A stretch of 64,000 nt of DNA from Candidatus Methanodesulfokora washburnensis (lineage in GTDB: Archaea; Korarchaeota; Korarchaeia; Korarchaeales; Korarchaeaceae): NCBI RefSeq assembly GCF_003947435.1, contig NZ_RCOS01000146.1, positions 1 through 64,000 on the forward strand, read 5' to 3'. The notes beneath the pieces are model-generated. The model was not told where the DNA came from. It did no database searches and saw only the letters and a list, made by a program, of their open reading frames with translations. Position 1 is the first letter of the stretch, and every line of letters starts with the position of its first letter. This document shows positions 1-8,100 of the stretch, piece by piece. The position numbers and the translations under genes were made by a program.

Positions 1-97
1 CTTTTCAGCCCGGAGCCTTATTCCAGCCTTTGGACATCCGAGCCACATCCGAGCGACACGCTCAACACAACTATCATGGGCTTGTATTTAAGCTTAT

Positions 98-139
98 CGG
101 CAATTCATCCCACGGTTAAAACCGTAGGCTTTCTTGCCG
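98..139 (+). mobile_element. Possible IS200/IS605-type right-end hairpin (remnant)
   Basis: A nested inverted repeat is visible: an outer pair CGGCAA (98-103) and TTGCCG (134-139) encloses a perfect inner hairpin ACGGTT-AA-AACCGT (112-125). The order 'AATTCATCCC, hairpin, AGGCTTTCTTGCC' resembles what I remember of right ends and guide-RNA scaffolds of tnpB-bearing IS200/IS605 elements. No tnpB is visible downstream. One would lie upstream, outside the window, if it exists. It sits just before the GTPase gene and its promoter. The resemblance is recalled, not searched. Confidence 0.35.
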
Positions 140-214
140 AGTTTCTGTAAGGTAATATCTTGGTATTACATCTGGCTCTCTTACTTTTTATTTATCATGA
201 AAAATTATTTGTCG

Positions 215-874
215 ATGACAATGAAGAGCGTTGAAGTCCGAAGAGGGGGAATCTCTAGTATAATAAGGAGGCTTTTCTCCATATTCTCCAAGAAGAAAAA
301 GGTTGTCCTTGGAATATATGGACCCGTTAATTCCGGAAAGACGACACTAGCCAATAAGATATCCAGAGATTTTGCTGGAGTAAGCGTTGGATCGGTTAGC
401 AGAATACCCCATGAGACTAGAAAGATACAATACGTGGAGAATGTCGAGATAAGAGTTCCTGGTGGAGGTAGGCTTCTCATGGACATAATAGATACCCCTG
501 GTATAGCCACAAAGGTCAGTTATAGGACATTTCTTAGATATGGAATGAAAAAGGAGGAAGCAATAGAGAGAGCTAGGGAAGCTGCCCTTGGTGTTATCGA
601 GGCTATAAAATCCCTAGATAGGGTAGACATAGCCCTCTTAGTGGTGGATTCTACAAAGGATCCAACTTCTCAGGTGAATTTTGTAATAGCAGGAAATCTG
701 AAGTTTAGAGGGATACCCTACATAGTTGTGGCAAATAAGATAGATCTTCCTTACTCTAGGCCTGAGTCGGTGATAAAATCATTTCCTGAGGAGATAGTGG
801 TCCCCATCTCTGCTCTTACAGGAGAGAACATAGAGTTACTTTATGAAAAGATATATGAGGTGGCCAAGAGATGA
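215..874 (+). CDS. Era-like small GTP-binding protein
   Basis: A soluble P-loop GTPase of the TRAFAC class, archaeal Era-like group, of unknown cellular target. G1 is GPVNSGKT (about residues 36-43 from the chosen start), G3 is DTPG, G4 is NKID and the SAL near the end is G5. The frame is open back to 134, but the upstream part is hydrophobic and crosses a repeat. ATG 215 lies about 25 bp after the TATA-like TTTTATTTA (184-192), which fits a leaderless start; 197 and 221 are alternatives. Its stop overlaps the next start (ATGA), so it heads an operon with a DUF2073-like protein and a zinc ribbon. In other archaea these three occur together. About 219 aa. Confidence 0.85.
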   Translation: MTMKSVEVRRGGISSIIRRLFSIFSKKKKVVLGIYGPVNSGKTTLANKISRDFAGVSVGSVSRIPHETRKIQYVENVEIRVPGGGRLLMDIIDTPGIATKVSYRTFLRYGMKKEEAIERAREAALGVIEAIKSLDRVDIALLVVDSTKDPTSQVNFVIAGNLKFRGIPYIVVANKIDLPYSRPESVIKSFPEEIVVPISALTGENIELLYEKIYEVAKR

Positions 875-1137
875 GGCTTATCATTCTTGGAAAGTTGATA
901 GAGAAAGATCTCAATGAGGCTATTGAGATGGCTGATAAGAGGAATATAGTCATAATGGGCAGAGTAGAACCAGACCTCCATGCCAAGCTTATAGAGGTAG
1001 TAATGAGCAGAGTTGGACCTGATGGAACAGCTGATATAGAGATGGATTCCATAGGTCCTGATGGTCCTGTCGTCATGTGGAGAAGAGGTTCTATTAAAAT
1101 GAGAAAGACCTCTAGAAGGATGGAGTTAAGTTTGTGA
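871..1137 (+). CDS. DUF2073-like GTPase-associated protein
   Basis: An 88-aa protein of unknown function. It matches the DUF2073 pattern loosely: an N-terminal beta strand, a RNIVIMGRVEP segment, then a helix (HAKLIEVVM) and a strand ending in an IG turn. No catalytic motif is visible. Its ATG overlaps the GTPase stop by four bases, so translation is probably coupled. The C-terminus is basic (RRGSIKMRKTSRR). The family assignment rests as much on the gene context (GTPase before, zinc ribbon after) as on the residues. It may be a partner or effector of the GTPase; that is inference. Confidence 0.6.
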   Translation: MRLIILGKLIEKDLNEAIEMADKRNIVIMGRVEPDLHAKLIEVVMSRVGPDGTADIEMDSIGPDGPVVMWRRGSIKMRKTSRRMELSL

Positions 1138-1143
1138 AATAAG

Positions 1144-1506
1144 ATGGTGGTTATCTTGGTCTTCAAGGTTATGGTTAGGTGTCCTGAATGCCGCTTTTCC
1201 AAGATATTAATGGATCCATCGGAGATAATGGAGACCTGCCCCTCTTGTGGAAGTAATAAGCTGGAATACATTGCATTTTGGTCTGTAGAGAAAAAGAAAA
1301 GAGATAAAAAGAAATTTAAGATAAAAGAAACTGAAAAGACCAATAAGACTTTCATAGGACCCGCTATGAGATTACAAGAGGAGGGGACATGGGAGATCGA
1401 CCTTGATAAGGTCATGAAAGAAGATGTCAGCATAGCTGAGGAGGAGGATGGCGAATATTCCCTCTTCTTCAGAATAAATCCTGAGAAATTAAAAGGAGAA
1501 AAATAA
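1144..1506 (+). CDS. Zinc-ribbon protein of the GTPase operon (COG3364-like)
   Basis: A 120-aa protein with an N-terminal zinc ribbon made of CPEC and CPSCG about 20 residues apart, followed by NKLEYI, the usual end of this ribbon in the archaeal COG3364 group. The rest is a lysine-rich linker and an acidic tail (EEEDGEYS). The ribbon could hold RNA or protein, and no enzymatic residue is seen. It starts seven bases after the DUF2073-like gene and closes the three-gene operon. The start is uncertain: ATG 1144 gives nine extra hydrophobic residues, while ATG 1171 places the first CxxC three residues in. Confidence 0.7.
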   Translation: MVVILVFKVMVRCPECRFSKILMDPSEIMETCPSCGSNKLEYIAFWSVEKKKRDKKKFKIKETEKTNKTFIGPAMRLQEEGTWEIDLDKVMKEDVSIAEEEDGEYSLFFRINPEKLKGEK

Positions 1507-1508
1507 AT

Positions 1509-1838
1509 TCAACCTTTTATAAGAGAGGACACCCAAGCACCATCGCTGGATATGAAAGTAACCTCGCAACCCTTAATGGAGGAAAGGTTAATCTCTACCT
1601 TAATGCTTTCATCTGGTTTCAAGTATAAATTGGGCTCTATTACGCTCATCACTTCCCCATTGCATCTTATGATCAGCATTTTTATATCTACTACATTTGT
1701 TCCATTATTTTTTAATAAAATTTTGTTATCATATACCTCTTTTATGAAGAAATTGCTTTTCTGCTCTATATGGGAATATAGCAAAATGAAGACTAGGAGG
1801 GATAAAGCTAAAATTAGAGCCACGATTAGCACCTTCAA
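1509..1838 (-). CDS. Small membrane-anchored hypothetical protein
   Basis: A 109-aa protein that I do not recognise. Residues 3-22 form one hydrophobic segment (VLIVALILALSLLVFILLY), which could be a signal anchor. The rest looks beta-rich, with Asn-Gly turns and two cysteines that could form a disulfide outside the cell. This resembles a pilin- or archaellin-sized secreted domain, but no class III signal site is evident. Its start overlaps the stop of the TrmB-like regulator by four bases, so the two are co-transcribed. A link between regulator and envelope protein is inference only. Confidence 0.6.
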   Translation of the reverse strand: MKVLIVALILALSLLVFILLYSHIEQKSNFFIKEVYDNKILLKNNGTNVVDIKMLIIRCNGEVMSVIEPNLYLKPDESIKVEINLSSIKGCEVTFISSDGAWVSSLIKG

Positions 1839-2563
1839 GTCGATCCCCCGATTTTTGCAGAAATAGATTTCCTCAAGAAAGACTCAAATAAAGGATCAAA
1901 AAGCCTAGAAAGCTCATTCTTTACGTATATATAACTAGGCCTGCTTCCTTCTATCCCTAAAACAGCTTCTTTTCCATTGCATAATCCGAATATAAATTTA
2001 TTTCTAACCTTTCTAACCCTAAGATTTTCTTTCTCCTCAAGCTCCTCAGCTAACTTACTGTCCAGATCCACTAGAACTAGAGCACTGCTTCCTTTTTCTA
2101 TCCTCTCCACCATATTTTTGTATTGGAATGAGATAGATGTTGGAATTAATACTCTGAGGTCTGATTTCCTTGATAGTATCCATTCCAGCACAACAGGCAC
2201 GGATTTTCCGCCTATCTTCATTATATCCGGGAGATAGTCCCTCATCATATCTATTAATAGTGGATTATTAGATATTTCTGAGAAAATCGACCAAATTCTC
2301 ACGATATCATCCATTTTCTCCTGAATTTCCATCGAGATGATCTCGATTGGATACCTTGCTGCATACCTTACAGGCCTTCCTCCAACAGCTTTTACAAAGC
2401 CCCTGTCAACTAGACGCTTCGTCACTTTATATGTTGTTGTGACTGGAATACCTGATATCTTAACTATCTCTGCTATGCTTAACGGCTTCTCTGAGGAGAT
2501 TAAAGCCATAAATATCTTTTTCTCAGTTTTTTTAAGCTCTAATTTATCAAGAAAATCCTCCAT
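1835..2563 (-). CDS. TrmB-family-like transcriptional regulator
   Basis: A 242-aa DNA-binding protein. The N-terminal 75 residues are a winged helix (LELKKTEKKIFMAL, then IAEIVKISGIPVTTTYKVTKRL and GRPVRYAA), as in TrmB regulators of sugar and metabolite genes. The central and C-terminal parts (about residues 80-240) look like a PLD-type ligand domain but lack the clear sugar-binding motifs I would expect, so the ligand is unknown. It lies between the TRAM-protein gene, three bases upstream, and the small membrane protein that it overlaps. The three form one minus-strand operon. Confidence 0.7.
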   Translation of the reverse strand: MEDFLDKLELKKTEKKIFMALISSEKPLSIAEIVKISGIPVTTTYKVTKRLVDRGFVKAVGGRPVRYAARYPIEIISMEIQEKMDDIVRIWSIFSEISNNPLLIDMMRDYLPDIMKIGGKSVPVVLEWILSRKSDLRVLIPTSISFQYKNMVERIEKGSSALVLVDLDSKLAEELEEKENLRVRKVRNKFIFGLCNGKEAVLGIEGSRPSYIYVKNELSRLFDPLFESFLRKSISAKIGGST

Positions 2564-2566
2564 TGC

Positions 2567-2866
2567 CTATTCCCTTATTATATTGGCTACTATCCTGTTA
2601 TCCTTTATTTTAAGCACCCTTGCTCTCACTGTTTCACCGGGATCAGCAGCTCCATTCACTATAACTTTCATTCCCATATAATTTCCTACTCCCTCACCTC
2701 TTCTAGTTACTGAGGTCACTAGAACTTCTATTTCGTCTCCTGGCTGTACTATCTGTTTTTCCTCTTTATTAAAGGGAGTTCCATACACAAGGCCAGTAGC
2801 TTTCCTTCCAAGATTTCCTCTCCAACTGGAAAAGACGTCCTCATTCTTCGGATTCTTCCTAGGCAT
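2567..2866 (-). CDS. TRAM-domain protein
   Basis: A 99-aa protein whose C-terminal 60 residues are a TRAM domain, a small beta-barrel that binds RNA: VQPGDEIEVLVTSVTRRGEGVG, then MKVIVNGAADPGETVRARVLKI. In archaea, stand-alone TRAM proteins act as RNA chaperones or bind tRNA-like structures. The N-terminal part is basic and has no other domain. It is the first gene of a minus-strand operon with the TrmB-like regulator. A TATA-like TTTAAATAG lies near 2911-2919 on its strand. Confidence 0.8.
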   Translation of the reverse strand: MPRKNPKNEDVFSSWRGNLGRKATGLVYGTPFNKEEKQIVQPGDEIEVLVTSVTRRGEGVGNYMGMKVIVNGAADPGETVRARVLKIKDNRIVANIIRE

Positions 2867-3022
2867 CTAAACTTTCTTAAAACCCAATCCTTATTAACTT
2901 TACTGTCTATTTAAATAAACTAATAGATATCTTTTATATTTGTTTAAGCCAGGAGGGGGATTAAAGTTTATGCTAGAATTTATTATTGATCAACTTTTTA
3001 TTTTGTTAAGTTCCGGCATCAT
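2867..3022. promoter_or_regulatory. Divergent promoter region
   Basis: This 156-bp AT-rich stretch separates the TRAM gene (minus) from dephospho-CoA kinase (plus). A TATTTAAAT core near 2910-2920 is the best TATA box for the minus-strand gene. For the plus-strand gene no clear TATA box or ribosome site is seen. Confidence 0.4.
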
Positions 3023-3559
3023 ATGATTTTCTCCGGAAGGGCTGGAATTTATGAGCTTTCATCCGATATAAAACTGAGAATAGAGAAAGCAGATGAACTC
3101 AGAAAAGCAAGAGGAAAATTATCTCAATCTATATTGGGGGAGATATCCTCTAAATTCATCATAACAGTAGGGGATAGAGTTCTGAAGTCTGCTATTTCAG
3201 CAGGTTTTATACCTAATGTATGCATATTTGATATGATGGAAGAGAGGAATTTCATAGGACCTCCTGAGAATATCTCAGGATTTCTGCTTCTAAGAACGAG
3301 AAATGAGAGAGGAACTATATCCAAGGATGCTTGGGCATCCGTTAGAGATGCGATAATAATAGCCTCTAGAGGCATAAGAACTGCTGTATTAGTGGAAGGA
3401 GAGGAGGATCTTCTCGGTTTCCCTGCTGTAATTATGGCCCCAGAAGGATCATATGTTCTTTATGGCCAGCCTAAGGAGGGAATAGTTCATGTCCTAGTGA
3501 CAGATGATGTGAAGGATGAAGCTATAAAGCTTCTTTATGAGCTCTTTGAAGTAGTTTAG
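3023..3559 (+). CDS. GTP-dependent dephospho-CoA kinase (DUF359)
   Basis: This enzyme phosphorylates the 3'-hydroxyl of dephospho-CoA, the last step of coenzyme A synthesis in archaea, using GTP. It belongs to the DUF359 family, unrelated to bacterial CoaE. At 178 aa it has the normal length. Visible family marks are the early ITVGDRV segment, the mid-protein FDMMEER and the strongly conserved VEGEEDLLGFPAVIMAPEGS followed by YGQPKEG. The gene ends head-on against tgtA, overlapping it by four bases. Its upstream flank is a divergent promoter region. Confidence 0.88.
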   Translation: MIFSGRAGIYELSSDIKLRIEKADELRKARGKLSQSILGEISSKFIITVGDRVLKSAISAGFIPNVCIFDMMEERNFIGPPENISGFLLLRTRNERGTISKDAWASVRDAIIIASRGIRTAVLVEGEEDLLGFPAVIMAPEGSYVLYGQPKEGIVHVLVTDDVKDEAIKLLYELFEVV

Positions 3560-5298
3560 TTTCTGTGTAGAGAATGGTGTCTTATTATCACAAACGGATG
3601 TCTCTCAAAATATCTAACCTCGGATGCTGAGAGAATTGTTTTTCCGGTTGCCAAGACTTCATCCAGCTTGTTCACAACTATGACCTCACTATGGGGCCTT
3701 ATATTTGGATCCAACTCCTCGACAAAGTTGGAGAAAACAGTTGTTCCCCTCGCCACCTCATCTTCATGCTCCTTCTTTACCACAACTCTGCACATTGGCC
3801 AAGGAAGTACCTTAATAAGCAGCTTAGCTCCTTCTATAGAGGGAATAAAGAAGCCATCATGCGGCCTTATGAATCCAATCCTGATATCATCGCTATAGAC
3901 ATCTCTAGGCATTCCGGTTCTTCTAGATCTCCTCACTTTCAAGTTCCTGAATGCTCTTGTTGCTTCAACCCCAAACTGGTATGACAATATGCTTAGGATC
4001 ATCTCCTCATCCGATGGCTCGTCCTTCACATCCTCGTCCATTGACACTGTTTGACCGAACGGAAAGGTATACTTGAGCCCCAGAGGAACATCGCCGTATA
4101 TCGATGTCCTGAAGAATCTCTTTGCTTCAAGTTTTCTCACAATCCTTCTTGCACGAATAACTTCAGGTCTCATCAGAGTTTCAGGTCCGCTGTAGAATAT
4201 TGCACTTCTTTTTGTGACGGGCTCTCTTTCCTCAAGCTCATCTCTATATCTCCATAAGATGTGAATAAGTGCTTTTAGTAGTTTTGGATGTGCTCTAGTT
4301 CTCTCCTGAACTAAATTCCACAGCCATCCCTCTCTTATAGCTGTCCTTATCTTTTTCATCTCTTGAACGCTTACATATAGGTTGTGAATCGAGATTAACC
4401 TCTCTCTTTCCCTTCTCTCCATCTCCTTTATCTCCTTAGCGGAATACTTCGAGCATACAGGACAGCTACAGGGAAGCTCCTCCAGCTCTTCTAAAGGTAT
4501 TGTCCTCTCAGGAGTCATGTATCTTCCCTCGGCCGCATAGAGAGCATATGATGCGGAGTCAAAAGTATCTGCTCCCAGCGCAACGAAAAGAGAGAAGCTG
4601 GATGGAAGGCCTATGCCCCAGAAGTGAACCGGCTTATTTGGTTGAAGGAACATTCTCACTTTCATCAGCAAATCTGCCTGCATAGTGAAGTTATATTCTT
4701 CAAGCGCCACTTTTATCGATCCGACACCGTAGTAATCAAACCCAAGTTCAGAAATTCTTTTTGCAGATTCGCGTACTAAATCATCATAAGGGCCACCCTG
4801 CGGCGTGCCTAACCATAGAGTCCCCCTAAGTTCATTTGATAGAGATTTCCATTCCATAGCATGTTCTATTGTTATATTAACTCCTCTCTCAGCTTCCTCC
4901 CTGCTCATATCGGATGACATAGGCACATCCAGTATGGTTCCTATATCAGTTCCTATAGCATGCTGAAATCTCAGTATCTCTTTATTGCTTATCTCAACAT
5001 CACCATACCTGTAGAGCTGATAAGCACCTGAATCCGTCATTATTATGCCATCAAAGCCTATTGCTGAATGAATTCCGCGCCTTAGGGCATCCTCTCTTAA
5101 TTTCTCGTTTTTATAAATTATATATGAATTCGTTATTATTGCCTCAACCCCTATTCTCTTCATTTCTTCGGGAGTTACAACAGGCTTATTCGGGTTGAAC
5201 ACAGGAAAGAAATTGGGCAACAGGAGCTTCCCGCTCTTCGTGCTTAGCTCGGCAATTCTGGCTGAGGCATCCCTTCTCTTCACCTTTAGGTCGGGCAT
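3556..5298 (-). CDS. tgtA: Archaeosine tRNA-guanine transglycosylase
   Basis: TgtA replaces guanine 15 in the D-loop of archaeal tRNAs with preQ0, the first tRNA-bound step to archaeosine. The N-terminal half is the TGT barrel: MTDSGAYQLYRYGDV carries the nucleophile region and ILDVPMSSD a substrate loop. CSCPVC near residue 280 is the zinc site. The C-terminal third holds the extra archaeal domains, ending in a PUA domain that grips the tRNA (VVKKEHEDEVARGTTVFS and later). The frame begins with TTG 5301; ATG 5298 is preferred. Length of about 580 aa is usual for full archaeal TgtA. A small winged-helix gene lies 30 bp upstream. Confidence 0.93.
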   Translation of the reverse strand: MPDLKVKRRDASARIAELSTKSGKLLLPNFFPVFNPNKPVVTPEEMKRIGVEAIITNSYIIYKNEKLREDALRRGIHSAIGFDGIIMTDSGAYQLYRYGDVEISNKEILRFQHAIGTDIGTILDVPMSSDMSREEAERGVNITIEHAMEWKSLSNELRGTLWLGTPQGGPYDDLVRESAKRISELGFDYYGVGSIKVALEEYNFTMQADLLMKVRMFLQPNKPVHFWGIGLPSSFSLFVALGADTFDSASYALYAAEGRYMTPERTIPLEELEELPCSCPVCSKYSAKEIKEMERRERERLISIHNLYVSVQEMKKIRTAIREGWLWNLVQERTRAHPKLLKALIHILWRYRDELEEREPVTKRSAIFYSGPETLMRPEVIRARRIVRKLEAKRFFRTSIYGDVPLGLKYTFPFGQTVSMDEDVKDEPSDEEMILSILSYQFGVEATRAFRNLKVRRSRRTGMPRDVYSDDIRIGFIRPHDGFFIPSIEGAKLLIKVLPWPMCRVVVKKEHEDEVARGTTVFSNFVEELDPNIRPHSEVIVVNKLDEVLATGKTILSASEVRYFERHPFVIIRHHSLHRN

Positions 5299-5328
5299 CA
5301 ACTTACCTCATTAATAAAAAATAGGGGG

Positions 5329-5574
5329 TCATGAGACTATTTCCTCTCCCATCGACTTTAGAAGAATTAGCCCCTTCTTCGTTATGAAAACTCTTTCTCC
5401 CCTGAACTTCTTTCTTCTCTTTATTAAGCCATCGCTTGAAAGCATCCCCAAAACCAGTTCTCTTGCCTCCCTGCTTGGAATAAGTTCAGATGCAACAACC
5501 CCGTCCTCTCCCGCTTTTTCCAGCCTTTTTAGAATCCTAAAGTGCGCACCTAACAGAGTTCTCAATACAGGCAC
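5329..5574 (-). CDS. Small winged-helix protein
   Basis: An 81-aa basic protein that looks like one winged-helix domain: helix RILKRLEKAGEDG, recognition region around ASELIPSREARELVLGMLSSDG, then KRRKKFRGERVFITKKG as the wing. This is typical of archaeal MarR/PadR-size regulators but I cannot place it in a named family. It starts with GTG behind a purine-rich GAGGGGGGAAGG ribosome site. It lies just upstream of tgtA on the same strand and is probably co-transcribed with it. Confidence 0.6.
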   Translation of the reverse strand: MPVLRTLLGAHFRILKRLEKAGEDGVVASELIPSREARELVLGMLSSDGLIKRRKKFRGERVFITKKGLILLKSMGEEIVS

Positions 5575-6001
5575 CCTTCCCCCCTCTCAGGTCTCCTCAG
5601 CTCCCCCCACAAGTTTATAGGAGCTCTTGGCTTAATAAAGATTAGCATTTGACAGTTTCCTTGTCTGCGATTGACGAATAAGTTCTCCTCAACATTTAAA
5701 ATAATTAGCAAGACCGTGCAGGAGCTTCTCTTGATATTGATAATAGTTTGAATGAGCTTTTTCTGCTAAGATAATAGATTTACAAGCCTTAATACTGGCT
5801 AAGAGTCCGTTTGGAAGTCGAAGCCCCATCTATTCAGCTTGAAATATTTCATGATTATGGTTTTAGTAGAATATCTTACTGAATATTCTAATTTTAGTTA
5901 ACATAGGAGATAAGCTCTACTTTTCGAATATACAAACTTATCTGGAAGTTTCTTCCGCAACAGATTTATAGAACCCGAGAAAGGTAGAAAAGGGGAGTTT
6001 C
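5575..6001. other. Intergenic region between divergent genes
   Basis: No gene is seen in these 427 bp. A perfect hairpin TAGAATAT-N8-ATATTCTA lies at 5867-5890. A TATA-like ATTTATAGA near 5962-5971 precedes the reductase gene and could place its transcript start close to the ATG at 6002. Confidence 0.5.
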
Positions 6002-7147
6002 ATGGAGAGATGGGATGTAATAGTAGTCGGGAGTGGGCCAGCTGGTGCTGCTGCAGCGAAATCTTCTGCTGAAAAAGGTGCAAAAACTCTTCTTATAGAG
6101 GCAAAACCTGAGATAAAGGCATGGAAACCATGTGGAGAGGGAGTGAGCAAGGAGACTTTTAGGACAGCTGGAATAGAGCCTGAACCTGGCATAGTATCAA
6201 ATGAGTTGAATATGAGAGTTTATGCACCAAACGGAAAATATGTAGAGATAGGACAGACCGGGTATGCTATAAACAAGGATCTCTTTCTGCTTGAACTTGC
6301 AAGAAAGGCCGTTGAAGCAGGCTCAGATCTTATAGTAGGCGAGCCTGTGGAGTCAGTGTACTTCAAAGATGGAAAAATTTCCGGAGTTAAAACAGTTAGA
6401 TCGATATATGAGGCTAAGGTTGTCATAGGAGCGGATGGATACAACTCCGTTGTCGCCAAGTCCTGTGGAATCAACAACAAGACAGAGCTAATACCAACAT
6501 ACCAGTATAAGATGACTGGAGTGAAGATAGATTTCCATTCAGGACATATCTTCTTAGGAAACAACATTGCGCCCGGTGGATATGCATGGATATTCCCGAA
6601 ATCAGATAGGATATTCAATGTAGGCATAGGGGTTAGACCAGGGAGCCCGAAGCTTTATCTGGATAAGTTCATTAAAGATCATCCAGAGTACTTCAGCGGA
6701 GCTAAGATATTGGGGGCTGGAGGTGCAGCTGTTCCAATAGGTGGTTTAGCGAAGGAGATAATGGCAGATGGGGTTATTCTAGTCGGGGATGCAGCAGGTA
6801 CTGTTATACCGTTCACAGGAGCTGGCATACACTCATCAATATCTGCAGGAAAAGTGGCAGGAGAGATTGCTGCTGAGGCATCCCTAGCAGATCAAGTGAG
6901 CAAAGAGAGCTTCAAAGACTTCTTCTCAAAGTACGATCCATGGATAAGGAGGATAAATGATAGTTTAAGAGCGATGAGAGTTTTTGAGAAAGTCACAGAT
7001 GATGAGTTCAATCAGCTTGCAGACATACTCACAGCTGAGGACGTGCTAAACTTGGCCAATGGAATAAACATCAGGAAAACAGTGCAAAAGCTTTTGGGAC
7101 ACCCAATACTAGCAGTTAAGATAGCCCATAAACTTCTTACATCGTAG
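6002..7147 (+). CDS. Geranylgeranyl reductase family flavoprotein
   Basis: An FAD-dependent reductase of the geranylgeranyl reductase family. Archaeal members saturate the double bonds of the geranylgeranyl chains of ether lipids (digeranylgeranylglycerophospholipid reductase). The N-terminus has the Rossmann FAD site GSGPAGAAAA. KPCGEGVS (residues 40-47) is the family motif with the conserved cysteine. GVILVGDAAGTVIPFTGAGIH is the second FAD motif. The length of 381 aa is normal. It is followed after seven bases by trmI, so the two may share a transcript. Other substrates in this family, such as quinone side chains, cannot be excluded. Confidence 0.85.
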   Translation: MERWDVIVVGSGPAGAAAAKSSAEKGAKTLLIEAKPEIKAWKPCGEGVSKETFRTAGIEPEPGIVSNELNMRVYAPNGKYVEIGQTGYAINKDLFLLELARKAVEAGSDLIVGEPVESVYFKDGKISGVKTVRSIYEAKVVIGADGYNSVVAKSCGINNKTELIPTYQYKMTGVKIDFHSGHIFLGNNIAPGGYAWIFPKSDRIFNVGIGVRPGSPKLYLDKFIKDHPEYFSGAKILGAGGAAVPIGGLAKEIMADGVILVGDAAGTVIPFTGAGIHSSISAGKVAGEIAAEASLADQVSKESFKDFFSKYDPWIRRINDSLRAMRVFEKVTDDEFNQLADILTAEDVLNLANGINIRKTVQKLLGHPILAVKIAHKLLTS

Positions 7148-7154
7148 TGGTATT

Positions 7155-7931
7155 ATGCCGATAGAAAGCGGGGATTACATTCTCCTCGTGGTTGAGGGAA
7201 GGAGAGAGAAGAGATTTCTGGTCAGGGTGAAACAGGGAGAGAGCTTTCATACACATAAGGGATATATAAATTTCGATGATATTATAGGAAAGGAGTTCGG
7301 TTCTGTCACCAAAACGAACACAGGGGCCAGAGTCCTGCTTCTTAGACCGACAACGTATGATGTGATGGAAAAGCTCTCCAGAGCAACTCAGATAATATAC
7401 CCCAAGGATGCCGGTTTTATGATAATAAAAGCTGGGATAATGCCTGGGGCCAAGGTACTGGAAGCAGGAACAGGATCGGGATCCATGACAATAGCTCTTT
7501 CAAGGGCTGTAGGTCCAGAGGGCAAAGTTTACAGTTATGAGAAAGATGAGAGATTCTATGAAGTGGCGAAGAGAAACATTGAGAGATTTTCTCTAGGGAA
7601 TGTGGAGCTTAGACTTAAGGATATAAAAGAGGGAGTTGATGAAAAGGATCTTGATGCTGCATTTCTGGATCTGCCGGAGCCATGGGATGTCACTGAAATT
7701 GTTAAAAAAGCGATAAAGCCGGGATCGCCAGTAATCGTATTTGTTCCCTCATTTGAGCAAGTGAAGAAAACAGTTGTTCAAATGAGAAAGACAGGTTTTG
7801 GACTTGTGGAGGTGAATGAGATCCTTATAAGGGGAATAGAATCAGATGAGGAAAGAACTAGACCTTCTACCAGAATGATAGGGCATACTGGCTTTATAAT
7901 ATCGGGAAGGAGACTTCTGGAACAGGAATGA
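7155..7931 (+). CDS. trmI: tRNA (adenine-N1)-methyltransferase TrmI
   Basis: TrmI methylates N1 of adenine in the T-loop of tRNA (A58, and A57 in archaea), stabilising tRNA at high temperature. An N-terminal beta domain (residues 1-80) precedes a Rossmann S-adenosylmethionine domain: LEAGTGSGSMTIALSRAVGPEGKV is motif I, and LDAAFLDLPEPWDV contains the DLPEPW catalytic-site motif of the family. The C-terminal EVNEILIRGIE and TGFIISGRR also fit. The 258 aa length is usual. It starts with ATG seven bases after the reductase stop. Confidence 0.92.
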   Translation: MPIESGDYILLVVEGRREKRFLVRVKQGESFHTHKGYINFDDIIGKEFGSVTKTNTGARVLLLRPTTYDVMEKLSRATQIIYPKDAGFMIIKAGIMPGAKVLEAGTGSGSMTIALSRAVGPEGKVYSYEKDERFYEVAKRNIERFSLGNVELRLKDIKEGVDEKDLDAAFLDLPEPWDVTEIVKKAIKPGSPVIVFVPSFEQVKKTVVQMRKTGFGLVEVNEILIRGIESDEERTRPSTRMIGHTGFIISGRRLLEQE

Positions 7932-8010
7932 AGTAGTTTTAGACAGAGTTAAGCTAATTAGCTATGATTATACTATTTTTGTTATCAAAGTCACTTAATT
8001 AAAACCCTAT

Positions 8011-8069
8011 TTCAGCAAGGATTAAATAATAAACCTTGCTGAATTGAGCATCCCTCGTCGAAGAGGGAT
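8011..8069 (+). promoter_or_regulatory. Tandem hairpins before the amino-acid permease gene
   Basis: Two perfect inverted repeats stand in line. The first is TTCAGCAAGG (8011-8020) with CCTTGCTGAA (8034-8043) around an ATTAAATAATAAA loop that itself looks like a TATA box. The second is ATCCCTC (8050-8056) with GAGGGAT (8063-8069). If the first loop is the TATA box, transcription would begin near the second hairpin and the mRNA would carry a roughly 50-nt leader before GTG 8101. The first palindrome could be a repressor or activator operator. Confidence 0.45.
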
Positions 8070-8100
8070 TGTGAAATCGACGAATGCAGAGGTGATATGT

